DNA of 59,837 nucleotides from Mycobacterium sp. shizuoka-1 (GTDB lineage: Bacteria > Actinomycetota > Actinomycetes > Mycobacteriales > Mycobacteriaceae). The DNA lies in contig NZ_BEWG01000109.1 in assembly GCF_002723835.1 (NCBI RefSeq), forward strand, positions 1 through 59,837, written 5' to 3'. Both the position numbers and the translations under genes were made by a program. The notes beneath the pieces are model-generated. The model did not search any database. It was not told the DNA's origin and saw nothing but the letters and a program-made list of their open reading frames with translations. Positions 25,407 to 33,314 of this stretch are shown here, in pieces (the stretch's first letter is position 1; every line of letters begins with the position of its first letter).

Positions 25407-26748
25407 CGCGTAGCACCGCCTTCCAGAAGTAGTTGTGCACGCCGTCGGCGGTGAACAGCCGCCGGAATGCGAAGCCGACCCGGTCACCCACCTGCGGCTG
25501 CCGTGGTCCGGCGTCGGCCACCTCGACCGTGAACCGGCCGCCGCCGTCGACGTCGACCACGGCCTGGACCATCGGTGGCGAGGGCGAGTACGCCAGCCGA
25601 TCGACGGTGTAGGTGACCACGGTGGCGCCGAGCTCGGCGATGCGGATCAACCGCATCGGGGCTGCCGACCCGCAGGCCCGGCACACCCGCAGCGGCGGAA
25701 GGTGGATGAAACCGCATTCTTCGCAGCATGTTCCGGTGAGGCCGAACTTCCACTCCTGCGTCCGTGCCGACGGCGGCCCGGCCGGCTTGTCCGGTTCGGG
25801 GCGCCTGGGGGGCTCGAGCGTGACCAACCCCCGCCAGGACAGGTATGTCAGGTGGTCGACGGTGCTGCCGCCGGTTCGTTGGGTCGCCACTGCGTGCGGT
25901 TGGCGGGCGCCCGGCAGTGCGGTGGTGGCCTGTAGCACCATCGCGTCGCAGCCGTCGGTCGCCGACAGGACCAGAATCGTGTCGCCGGGCTCCGCGACAT
26001 CGAGCGCATCACACAGCGCAATCGCCGCGTCGGCGGCCCCGCTGTGCCCGATCGGCGACGACCTGATCGACTTACGGCCTTTGACCAGAGCCCTTGCGCC
26101 CTTGATGATCCCGGCGTTGGGACTCACCAGCACGACATGGTCGGCTTCGATCACGCCCGCGGCGTCCAGGACCTGCTCGGTCGCCGCGCGCACGAGTGCG
26201 CAGTAGCGCCCGAAGCCGAAACGTTCCTCCCATTGGCGGCCGGTGATGTCGGTGGGAACTCGCCACCGGTCCAGAAACTCGTCGGTGAGCGCGGTAGTTG
26301 CGAGGATGTCGGCGATCGGAGTGCCCTCGCCGAACAACAGTGCGGCCGCACCGTCGCCGCCCGACTTCTCGTCGGCCGAGCCGGGGCGCCCGACACGGAC
26401 GTCGGCGAACACCGCAAGCCCCCCGCCCGTCGCCGCGGCGCGAAGAGCCGCGAATCCACTGCGGCCGGTCCCGCACATGTCCGCGGCGAACACGTCGGGG
26501 ACCAGCCCGAGTGCGGCGTGGATCGCGGTGGCGTTGGTCTTGTCGGCGTACGCCGGGCTGGAGGTGGCGAAGTAGAGCGCCGCAGGTGGGGTCCGATCCC
26601 GCAGCGCCTCCGCCGCGGCGGCCACACCCATGGTGGTCGAGTCCTCGTCGTACCCGGCGACGACTCGATCACGCGTGGGTGTTCCGATGTCGGTGCCAGC
26701 CAGCCGGAATCGAGGCACGTAGCTGGCGTAGGCGAGCAATCCCATCAT
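25396..26748 (-). CDS. HMG-CoA-synthase-like ketosynthase fused to a DUF35 zinc-ribbon/OB-fold domain
   Basis: Protein of 450 aa with two parts. Residues about 1-310 are a thiolase-superfamily domain like HMG-CoA synthase, with a candidate nucleophile C92 in ADMCGTGRSGFA and a histidine H235 in SSPIGHSGAAD. Residues about 338-450 are a DUF35 module: a zinc ribbon with cysteines at about 342, 345, 356 and 359, then an OB fold ending FRRLFTADG. The ATG at 26748 overlaps the upstream thiolase stop by four bases. DUF35 proteins deliver acyl-CoA to thiolase partners; here the domain is fused to a second thiolase-fold unit and encoded next to an Ltp-like thiolase. Actual chemistry is open: aldol or retro-aldol cleavage is likely. 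Confidence 0.88.
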   Translation of the reverse strand: MMGLLAYASYVPRFRLAGTDIGTPTRDRVVAGYDEDSTTMGVAAAAEALRDRTPPAALYFATSSPAYADKTNATAIHAALGLVPDVFAADMCGTGRSGFAALRAAATGGGLAVFADVRVGRPGSADEKSGGDGAAALLFGEGTPIADILATTALTDEFLDRWRVPTDITGRQWEERFGFGRYCALVRAATEQVLDAAGVIEADHVVLVSPNAGIIKGARALVKGRKSIRSSPIGHSGAADAAIALCDALDVAEPGDTILVLSATDGCDAMVLQATTALPGARQPHAVATQRTGGSTVDHLTYLSWRGLVTLEPPRRPEPDKPAGPPSARTQEWKFGLTGTCCEECGFIHLPPLRVCRACGSAAPMRLIRIAELGATVVTYTVDRLAYSPSPPMVQAVVDVDGGGRFTVEVADAGPRQPQVGDRVGFAFRRLFTADGVHNYFWKAVLRDGQ

Positions 26749-27983
26749 CCGGACGCTCCACGGAACACCGCGGCCAGCCCTTGGCCGCCCCCGATACACA
26801 TGGTCTCCAGCCCGAGTGCGCCACCGCGCCGACGCAGCTCGTGCAACATCGTGGTCAGAATCCGCACTCCTGTCGCGGCGATCGGATGGCCCAGCGAGAT
26901 CCCCGAGCCGTTGACGTTGAGCCGATCCTCCACATCCTCGAGCGTGCACCCCCAGCCGCTGAGCACCGCCAACACCTGCACCGCGAACGCCTCGTTGATC
27001 TCGATCAGGTCCATGTCGTCGAATCCCAGACCTGTTCTGGCGAAGAGCTTCTCGACGGCGCCGACCGGGCCGATGCCCATCCGGGAGGGTTCACATCCCA
27101 CCGCCGCCCACCCTTCGAGGTAGCCGATGGGTTCCAGACCGAGTGGCTCGAGCCGGTCCTCGGCGACCACCAGACATGCCGCGGCGGCGTCGTTCTGCTG
27201 ACTGGAGTTGCCCGCCGTCACCGTGCCGTCCGGCAACATGGTGCGCAGCCGGGCCAGCGTCTCGGGCGTGGTGTCGGGACGCACGCCCTCGTCGCGGTCG
27301 ACGGTGACGGGTTCGCCGCGCCGCTGCGGTACCGGCACACCCACGAGTTCGTCGGCGAACGCGCCGGACTGCTGGGCGGCTGCCGCACGTCGGTGACTGC
27401 GGGCGGCGAACGCGTCGGCCGCCGCACGGCCGATGCCGAAGTCGCGGGCCAGGTTCTCGGCGGTCTCGATCATTCCGCTGATCGGCCCGAACCGCCATGC
27501 CGGTTGCGACATTTCCCGGCCACGGTCCAGCCGGTCATAGAGCGTCTGGTTTCCCGACCGCGCGCCCCATCGCGCGGTGGTGGTGTAGTGCTCGATGTTG
27601 CTCATCGACTCCACCCCACCGGCCAGCACGACATCGGCCGCCCCGGTCTGCACCGTCATCGCCGCCGTGATCACGGCCTGTAGTCCACCGCCGCAACGCC
27701 GGTCGATCTGCAGGCCGGGCACGCTGATCGGTAGGTCCGCATGCAGCGCCACCCACCGGCCGATGCACGGCGCTTCGGAGTTGGCGTAGGACTGCGCGAA
27801 GACCACGTCCTCGATGCATGCGGGATCGACACCGCTGCGTTCGATGACAGCACGGGTGACCCGCGCAGCGAGATCCTCGGCACGCAGCGGCAGTAAGGCG
27901 CCACCAAAGGTTCCCACCGGGGTACGCAACGGCGCGACGATCGCGGCGCGCCTCATACCGTTGCCTCGGCGAGTGTCGCTCAT
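26745..27983 (-). CDS. Thiolase / acetyl-CoA acetyltransferase
   Basis: Thiolase of 412 aa. It has the N-terminal block RRAAIVAPLRTPVGTFGGAL, the nucleophilic cysteine in IDRRCGGGLQAV, LIEINEAFAVQ, the histidine in ISLGHPIAATGVR and the C-terminal cysteine in ETMCIGGGQG, so the active site is complete. The ATG at 27983 overlaps the stop of the small 75-aa gene by four bases; a later ATG at 27956 is possible. It is a canonical degradative thiolase within the ring-hydroxylation/beta-oxidation operon. Confidence 0.93.
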   Translation of the reverse strand: MSDTRRGNGMRRAAIVAPLRTPVGTFGGALLPLRAEDLAARVTRAVIERSGVDPACIEDVVFAQSYANSEAPCIGRWVALHADLPISVPGLQIDRRCGGGLQAVITAAMTVQTGAADVVLAGGVESMSNIEHYTTTARWGARSGNQTLYDRLDRGREMSQPAWRFGPISGMIETAENLARDFGIGRAAADAFAARSHRRAAAAQQSGAFADELVGVPVPQRRGEPVTVDRDEGVRPDTTPETLARLRTMLPDGTVTAGNSSQQNDAAAACLVVAEDRLEPLGLEPIGYLEGWAAVGCEPSRMGIGPVGAVEKLFARTGLGFDDMDLIEINEAFAVQVLAVLSGWGCTLEDVEDRLNVNGSGISLGHPIAATGVRILTTMLHELRRRGGALGLETMCIGGGQGLAAVFRGASG

Positions 27984-28207
27984 GCCTCTCCCCGCCAGCG
28001 GTTTGCCGACGGGTCGAGCAGCGCCGTGAGACGCTCGTCGGGCAGCCACACGATGGTCTCCAGTTCCAAGGCGTCGAGGTAGCGGACCCGCTTGGTGCGC
28101 AGATCTTCGAGCCGAAGTCGGGGTCCGTTGGCTTCGAGGTCGACGGTCACCGACACCTCGGCGAATTCGCTGGCGACCACACCCAGGGGTGTTCGTTCGG
28201 AATCCAT
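27980..28207 (-). CDS. Small protein of the dioxygenase operon, unknown function
   Basis: A 75-aa acidic protein (MDSERTPLGVVASEFAEVSV). It has alternating short strands and a central motif RYLDALELETIVW that resembles small proteins often found beside Rieske dioxygenase subunit genes and sometimes loosely labelled dihydrodiol dehydrogenase, although 75 residues cannot hold a nucleotide-binding dehydrogenase fold. It is seven bases downstream of the beta-subunit gene and overlaps the thiolase start by four bases, so it is certainly part of the operon. It may be an accessory subunit of the dioxygenase. Confidence 0.75.
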   Translation of the reverse strand: MDSERTPLGVVASEFAEVSVTVDLEANGPRLRLEDLRTKRVRYLDALELETIVWLPDERLTALLDPSANRWRGEA

Positions 28208-28214
28208 CGGCGCC

Positions 28215-28748
28215 TCAGATCAGAAAGCCGAGGGTGGGCAGCGGCCGGTCATTGTCCACCAGGACGACCTTCTTGTAGACCAGTCGCAGGCCGCCGTCGG
28301 TTCGGCGCAGCCGGTAGGTGGTCCGGCCACCCCACAGATGGGTCCCCCGCGCGCGCGATTCGAACAGCAGAAAGTTGGCCCCCACCTCGAGGTCGACACT
28401 GCCGGCGGGATTTGCTCTGCCGCCGAGGAATTCGATGTTGCTCAGCAGGCGGCGCATGTTCGACGGCGGTGCCTGCGCGAATCGTTTGCCGGTACGGATC
28501 TGTTTGAGCCGGGTCCCGATGCGGCTTCTGTTGTCACAGATGATCGCCATGCGCTGACCGGGTGTGGCCTCGGCGCCGGCAACCGGCACCCAGTAGAGCG
28601 CATCCTCGGTCCACAACGACTCCCAGGCGTCGTAGTCGTTCTCGTCGGCAAGGCGGGCCTCCAGGAAGAGAAACTGCTCGACCTCGACCCTGTCGAACTC
28701 GATCGGCACCGGCAGCAGTTCGGCCGGCGCGGTCACACTGGTGGTCAT
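28215..28748 (-). CDS. Aromatic-ring-hydroxylating dioxygenase beta subunit
   Basis: Small subunit of a Rieske-type ring-hydroxylating oxygenase, 177 aa, with the SnoaL-like cone fold of this family. Features are EVEQFLFLEARLADENDYDA near the N terminus, WESLWTEDALYWVPV, and RRLLSNIEFLG in the centre, all typical of beta subunits. The ATG at 28748 (MTTSVTAPAELLPVPIEFD) follows the alpha-subunit stop by two bases. The long upstream extension of the frame lies over the alpha gene and is rejected. It should assemble as alpha3beta3 with the neighbouring product. Confidence 0.93.
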   Translation of the reverse strand: MTTSVTAPAELLPVPIEFDRVEVEQFLFLEARLADENDYDAWESLWTEDALYWVPVAGAEATPGQRMAIICDNRSRIGTRLKQIRTGKRFAQAPPSNMRRLLSNIEFLGGRANPAGSVDLEVGANFLLFESRARGTHLWGGRTTYRLRRTDGGLRLVYKKVVLVDNDRPLPTLGFLI

Positions 28749-28750
28749 GC

Positions 28751-30019
28751 TCAGTCCTGTTCCATCAGCTGCTTGTAATGCGACCAGAACGCCCGCATCC
28801 CGGTTTCGTCGGTGTTGGTGCCGATCGTGAATCCCTGCTCGTCGACCCGCTCCCGGTTGAGCCCGCGGCGCACGTCGAGCCACTCCGGGGTGAGCGCCTC
28901 CAACCCCTGCTGATTGCGCTCGTACATCTCGGTGTCGTCGGCGAGCAGCATGCCCGCCGGCCCCACCGATGCCAGGCACTGTGACACCAACCGCTTGTTG
29001 AGCTCCGGCGCCCCCACCAATTGCACGGCGGTGGAGTACTGCACACACTCGGCGACGGATACCGGCTGCAGGTTGAACACCTGGATCTCCGCGATGAACA
29101 GGTTCGGGAAGATCATCACGTGCGGGGCGCCCTCGATGAGGATCTTCTCGGCCGCTTCGCCGTGGCGCGCGCGCATCGCGGCCACGTATTCGGGAACTCT
29201 GGATTCGGTGGTGCCGAACCAGCGCATCGGGGTGGCGAACTTGCGGAACTCCGGGCGAAGATCGTTCTCGCTGTGACCGTTGCCCAGGTCGCGCGTCACC
29301 GCGGTCGACGAGTCACTGTACAGCGGGCCGATGGTGGATTGGGTGACGCCGAGGATCGCCCCGTGGACGAACTGCGGATGGTAGCCGTCGGTCTCGTTCT
29401 CCACCACCAGCTTCCAGTTGGCCCGGGTCTGGTGTTGCAGCCATCCGGCGTTCAACTCGACGGTGCCGTCCGGAGACAGTTGGCACAGGCGGTCGATCTC
29501 CCCGGCCGCCGCACCGAGGTGCTCGCGCAGGCTGGGCCCGTCGGGGGCGAAACTACCGAACACGAAACCGCGGTAGGAGTCCATCCGCGGAACTCGGCCC
29601 ATCGGCATGTCGAGCTGGCGTTGGCCGTAGCCCTTGAAGAACGGAAACCCGATCAGTTCACCAGTGTTGCGAAACGTCCAGCCGTGAAACGGGCACCGAA
29701 AGGTGCTGGAGTTGCCCTTCGCATTCTCGCAGACCTGGTTTCCCCGATGACTGCACCGGTTGAGCAGCAGATGGATCTGCCCGTCGCGATCGCGGGTCAT
29801 GATCACGTCCTGCAGTCCCAGCTTCTTGCGGACGTAGTCGTTCGGCCTCGCGACCTCGCTCTCGTGGCCGACGAACACCCAACTGCGGTACCAGATCTTG
29901 CGTAGTTCTTCGGCGAAGATGGCGGGGTCGGTATACATCGACCCGTGCACCCTGTCGGGCCGGATCAGACGGTCGTAGCGGCCCGCGGTACCCGCGGCCG
30001 GATCGATGACCGAGGTCAT
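28751..30019 (-). CDS. Rieske ring-hydroxylating dioxygenase alpha subunit
   Basis: Catalytic subunit of 422 aa. The Rieske 2Fe-2S ligands are C89 and H91 (NRCSHRGN) and C109 and H112 (RCPFHGW). The mononuclear iron site shows H214 and H219 in NETDGYHPQFVHG, with the third, acidic ligand expected near LLADDTEMYERN. Substrates of this family are aromatic or polycyclic rings. The start overlaps the stop of nothing upstream but its ATG at 30019 is overlapped by the stop of the next crotonase gene, so the whole run is coupled. No dedicated ferredoxin or reductase gene is adjacent; the electron source may be the ferredoxin pair in the P450 operon or another locus. Confidence 0.95.
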   Translation of the reverse strand: MTSVIDPAAGTAGRYDRLIRPDRVHGSMYTDPAIFAEELRKIWYRSWVFVGHESEVARPNDYVRKKLGLQDVIMTRDRDGQIHLLLNRCSHRGNQVCENAKGNSSTFRCPFHGWTFRNTGELIGFPFFKGYGQRQLDMPMGRVPRMDSYRGFVFGSFAPDGPSLREHLGAAAGEIDRLCQLSPDGTVELNAGWLQHQTRANWKLVVENETDGYHPQFVHGAILGVTQSTIGPLYSDSSTAVTRDLGNGHSENDLRPEFRKFATPMRWFGTTESRVPEYVAAMRARHGEAAEKILIEGAPHVMIFPNLFIAEIQVFNLQPVSVAECVQYSTAVQLVGAPELNKRLVSQCLASVGPAGMLLADDTEMYERNQQGLEALTPEWLDVRRGLNRERVDEQGFTIGTNTDETGMRAFWSHYKQLMEQD

Positions 30020-30801
30020 TGCGGTGCTCCTTGTGTGGTTCCGAATACCGGGCTTCGCTTGGCGGCGAACGCGTCTATCGCTTCGGCAAAGTCGTCGCTG
30101 TCGAACAGGCGCGCCTGTTCGGCGGCCTCCCGGTCCAAGACGTCCAGCGGGTGCATGCTCGGGGCCATCGCCAGCATCGTCTTGATGACACCGAGGGCGC
30201 GGGCGGGCCGCTGCGCGAGGCTCGCGGCGTCGTCCTGCGCAGCGGCCAGCGCGGACCCCGGATCGACAACCGCGTCGACCAGCCCCTGAGCCAGAGCATC
30301 AGGTGCGCTCACCGGCGTCGGCATCATGAGCAACTGGCGGGTCCGCGCCATCCCGATCCGGGCGGGCAGCGACACATACGTGCCCATGTCACCGGCCAGT
30401 CCGACATTGGTGAAGGTAGCCCCGAACCGGGCGTCGGCGGCGGCGATCACCCGGTCGCAGGCGGCGGCAAGCGCGGCACCTGCCCCGAATGCTGCGCCCT
30501 CGACCGCCGCCAGCACCGGTTTGGGGGTCGTCCAGATCGCGCGAATCACCCGTTGCGCCAGGTTGATCCGCTGCAGTGCGGCATCTTCGGACATCCGCGT
30601 CATCGTTGTGATGTCGCCGCCAGAGCAGAACGACCCGCCGGCGCCGGTCAGCACGACCACCCGCACCCCGGGAGTGGCGTCGGCGGCCTCGATGGCCTCG
30701 GCCAACGCGATCCGCAGCGGCATGTCGATCGCGTTGCGGACCTCGGGCCGGTTGAGCGTGATGGTACGGACGGAACCGGCGTCGGCGACGAGGACGGTCA
30801 T
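30016..30801 (-). CDS. Enoyl-CoA hydratase/isomerase family protein (crotonase 1 of 3)
   Basis: Crotonase-fold protein of 261 aa. The oxyanion-hole segments are GSFCSGGDITT and EGAAFGAGAALAAACD. Both canonical hydratase glutamates are missing: the GGxEL glutamate is Ala and the QPE glutamate is replaced in ARFGATFTNVG, while Asp appears in LAGDMGT. It is therefore more likely an isomerase or another crotonase chemistry than a standard hydratase. It overlaps both neighbours by four bases. Confidence 0.92.
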   Translation of the reverse strand: MTVLVADAGSVRTITLNRPEVRNAIDMPLRIALAEAIEAADATPGVRVVVLTGAGGSFCSGGDITTMTRMSEDAALQRINLAQRVIRAIWTTPKPVLAAVEGAAFGAGAALAAACDRVIAAADARFGATFTNVGLAGDMGTYVSLPARIGMARTRQLLMMPTPVSAPDALAQGLVDAVVDPGSALAAAQDDAASLAQRPARALGVIKTMLAMAPSMHPLDVLDREAAEQARLFDSDDFAEAIDAFAAKRSPVFGTTQGAPQ

Positions 30802-31592
30802 GAGAACCTCGGCGGTCGACGTTCGATCACCGCACGCAACCCCTCCAACGCATCTGCGGTGCCCGACAGCTCCGATACGGTGCGGGCCTCCTCGGCCAGC
30901 CGCTGCTCCACCGACTGGCCGACTCCGCTCCAGACCAGGCGTTTGGTGGCTGACAGCGCCGCGGTGGGCAGCTGCGCCAGTTGGGCGGCGACCTCGTCGG
31001 CGCGTGCGGTCAGCGCGTCGTCGTCCACCACCTCGGTGATGAGACCGATCTGGGCGGCCTCGTCCGCGGTCAGCGTGGGATTGGTCAGCAGGATCCGCAG
31101 GGCCTGACGCAGTCCGACCAGTTGCGCCAGCGTCACCGACGAACCACCGTCGGGAGCCATGCCGACCCGCACCGCGCCGGAGAAGAATCGCGCCGACCGG
31201 CCGGCCACCACGATGTCGGATGCGCAGACGAGTCCCAATCCCCCGCCGCCGGCGGCAAAGCCCTGTACGGCGGTGACCACCGGTACCCGCAACTGGATGA
31301 GCGCCGCGGTGGCCAGTTGCAGCCAGGCGGTGGCTTCCCGAAGGTAGTCCGGTAATGCCGCGCCTTTGGATTCGAACGTCTTGACGTCACCCCCGGCACA
31401 GAAGTTTCGGCCCTCGCCGGTGAGCATCACCACACGCACCGCGGGATCGGCGTGGCAGGCCAGGATCGCCTCGTGCAGCGCCTTGAGGATCTCGACATTG
31501 AGGCCGTTCGACGCGTCGGGCCGGTTCAGTCGCAGACGGGCGACTCCGTTGGCGACCTGCACGACCACCGGTGCGTCGATCGATGTCGTCAT
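30798..31592 (-). CDS. Enoyl-CoA hydratase/isomerase family protein (crotonase 2 of 3)
   Basis: Crotonase-fold protein of 264 aa with GRNFCAGGDVKTFESKG at the oxyanion hole and QGFAAGGGGLGLVCASD for the second. As in its neighbour the GGxEL glutamate is lost and an Asp lies in MAPDGGSSVTL, the PaaG-like isomerase pattern. It overlaps by four bases at both ends. Ring 1,2-epoxide or enoyl-CoA isomerisation would suit an aromatic or alicyclic pathway, but this is inference. Confidence 0.92.
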   Translation of the reverse strand: MTTSIDAPVVVQVANGVARLRLNRPDASNGLNVEILKALHEAILACHADPAVRVVMLTGEGRNFCAGGDVKTFESKGAALPDYLREATAWLQLATAALIQLRVPVVTAVQGFAAGGGGLGLVCASDIVVAGRSARFFSGAVRVGMAPDGGSSVTLAQLVGLRQALRILLTNPTLTADEAAQIGLITEVVDDDALTARADEVAAQLAQLPTAALSATKRLVWSGVGQSVEQRLAEEARTVSELSGTADALEGLRAVIERRPPRFS

Positions 31593-32356
31593 CGGTGGAC
31601 CTCCCTGTTCTGGAATGCGGTGACACTGCTGGAGCCGGCGTCCCCGACGATGTGGCGGACCACCGCGGTCATCTCGGCGTCGAGTCCCGCGTGCAGCCCG
31701 TCGTCGACGCTGAGCGCCACGAGCCGTTTGATGGTGATCACTGCGTCGCGGCGGCGCCCGGCCAGCCGGCCGGCGAAATGGGCTATTCCCGAATCGAATT
31801 CGTAGGCGGAGAAGGACCGGTAGGCCAGCCCCAGCCGGACCGCGTCGAGTCCGGACAGCCGGTCGCCGGACAGCAGGACGCCAAGCGCCTGCTGCCGACC
31901 GATGAGGTGCGGGAGGCGGGCCGTGCCACCGCCGCCGGGAACCATCCCGTAGTTGACATGGTTGTCGGCGATCTTGGCTGTCTCGCTGACCAGGACGATG
32001 TCGGCGGCCTGCATCAGCTCGAATCCGCCCGCCGCCGCAGACCCCTCGACAGCGGCGATCACCGGGATCTCCACGCCTGCGATGGCATCGCAGGCGTCGC
32101 GAAAGGCTGCGAACAACTCGGTCAACGCGGCAGGTCCTTGGGCACGCAGCCGCTCGACCTCGTCGAAGTCACCGCCCGCACAGAAGTTTCCGCCGCCGCC
32201 GCGGATCACGATCGCGTTCACATCCGGATCACTGCCGAGAGATCCGAGGGCATCACGCAGTGCACGTGCCAAGTCAACGGTGATCGCGTTCATTCGATCC
32301 GGACGGTTGAGCGTGATCCACCCGACGTGACCGTCGAGCGACGTCGTGACGCTCAT
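31589..32356 (-). CDS. Enoyl-CoA hydratase/isomerase family protein (crotonase 3 of 3)
   Basis: Crotonase-fold protein of 255 aa and the first gene of the 12-gene run. The oxyanion hole is GGNFCAGGDFDEVE. It keeps the first catalytic glutamate (AAGGFELMQAADI) but has His where the second lies (ADNHVNYGMVPGGGG), so again it is not a canonical hydratase. The ATG at 32356 is preceded by GAGGAG about eight bases upstream. The divergent promoter region with the SDR gene lies immediately upstream. Confidence 0.92.
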   Translation of the reverse strand: MSVTTSLDGHVGWITLNRPDRMNAITVDLARALRDALGSLGSDPDVNAIVIRGGGGNFCAGGDFDEVERLRAQGPAALTELFAAFRDACDAIAGVEIPVIAAVEGSAAAGGFELMQAADIVLVSETAKIADNHVNYGMVPGGGGTARLPHLIGRQQALGVLLSGDRLSGLDAVRLGLAYRSFSAYEFDSGIAHFAGRLAGRRRDAVITIKRLVALSVDDGLHAGLDAEMTAVVRHIVGDAGSSSVTAFQNREVHR

Positions 32357-32465
32357 CTGGGTCTCCTCAGAAGCCGGATATGGACAAATCTAATCACAAT
32401 TTCTAATCTAGGTTAAACCAACTTCTGGGGTGGCAACAAGTGCGCCCCGACCGGGAAGGGTCATC
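32357..32465. promoter_or_regulatory. Divergent promoter region between the crotonase operon and an SDR gene
   Basis: The centre is AT-rich with two direct copies of TCTAATC at 32389-32395 and 32402-32408, 13 bases apart. On the minus strand each gives a TAGATT hexamer (32392-32387 and 32410-32405) fitting a -10 element; on the plus strand TAGGTT at 32409-32414 fits one for the SDR gene. The repeat may be a regulator site or simply duplicated -10 elements. Confidence 0.5.
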
Positions 32466-33263
32466 GTGGATCTGGGATTGACCGACGCTCGCGTCGTGAT
32501 CACCGGCGGCGCATCGAACATCGGACGCGGCATCGTGCATCAATTCGCCGCGGAGGGCGCCCGGATTGTCTTGAACGACATCGACGAACCGCAGGCCGAG
32601 AAGGTCAAGGCCGAGGCGTTGGCCGCCGGGGCCGCCCAGGTCGAACTCGCGATCGCCGACCTGACCACACCGGGCGGCGCCGAGGCCGCGGTGGGCACCG
32701 CGGTCGAACGCTGGGGCGGTGTCGACGTGCTGGTCAACAACGCCGGTTGGAGTGTCCCGGGATTCCTCGCGTCCGACACCGACCGCGACAAATGGCAGCG
32801 GACCATCGAGATCAACCTCTTTTCGGCGATCGCCGCGACCCAGGCTGCGATCGGACCGATGAAGGAGGGCGGCGGCGGATCGCTCGTGTTCATTGCCAGC
32901 GACGCGGCGTTCGGCCAGATCCGCCAAGGCGTCTACGGCGCGTCGAAGGCAGCGATGGTGGCATTGGCACGCACCGCGGCCCGCGAACACGGCAGGCACG
33001 GCATTCGCTCCAACATCGTGTGCCCCGGCCTGGTGATACCGGAGAGCCCCGACGCCGTCGGGGCCTCGAGCCTGTGGTCGGTCGGCCAGGACGAGGTGTT
33101 CAACCCCAAGCAGATCGAGTTCATGCTCAAGGACACCCCGACCCGTGCGCTCACCACCGCCGACGACATCGGGCGGGCGGTGCTGTTCTTCGCCTCGCCG
33201 GTGGCCGCCGGCCAGGTGACCGGGCAGCTGATCTCGGTCAGCGGTGGCTACACGATGCCCTAG
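32466..33263 (+). CDS. SDR family oxidoreductase
   Basis: Short-chain dehydrogenase of 265 aa. The cofactor motif is ITGGASNIGRGIV, NNAG is present in VLVNNAGWS, and the catalytic residues lie in VFIASDAAFGQ and VYGASKAAM. It ends SVSGGYTMP. The GTG at 32466 is preferred to the GTG at 32430 because AAGGG lies seven bases upstream and the shorter form starts like typical SDRs (VDLGLTDARVVI). It is transcribed away from the catabolic operon from a shared promoter region and is followed by a convergent membrane-protein gene. Confidence 0.9.
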   Translation: MDLGLTDARVVITGGASNIGRGIVHQFAAEGARIVLNDIDEPQAEKVKAEALAAGAAQVELAIADLTTPGGAEAAVGTAVERWGGVDVLVNNAGWSVPGFLASDTDRDKWQRTIEINLFSAIAATQAAIGPMKEGGGGSLVFIASDAAFGQIRQGVYGASKAAMVALARTAAREHGRHGIRSNIVCPGLVIPESPDAVGASSLWSVGQDEVFNPKQIEFMLKDTPTRALTTADDIGRAVLFFASPVAAGQVTGQLISVSGGYTMP

Positions 33264-33314
33264 CGTGGGCATGACCGACGAGGCGTGGTCGCGAGCCCGT
33301 AGCTGTCGACACCC

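Noticed and set aside
1836..32420. Possible shared operator in the AT-rich islands at 1840, 3670, 13440, 20030 and 32400
   Set aside because: TTCTAAT/TTAAAT-like words recur but do not align to a convincing common palindrome. They are explained as -10 regions in a GC-rich genome.
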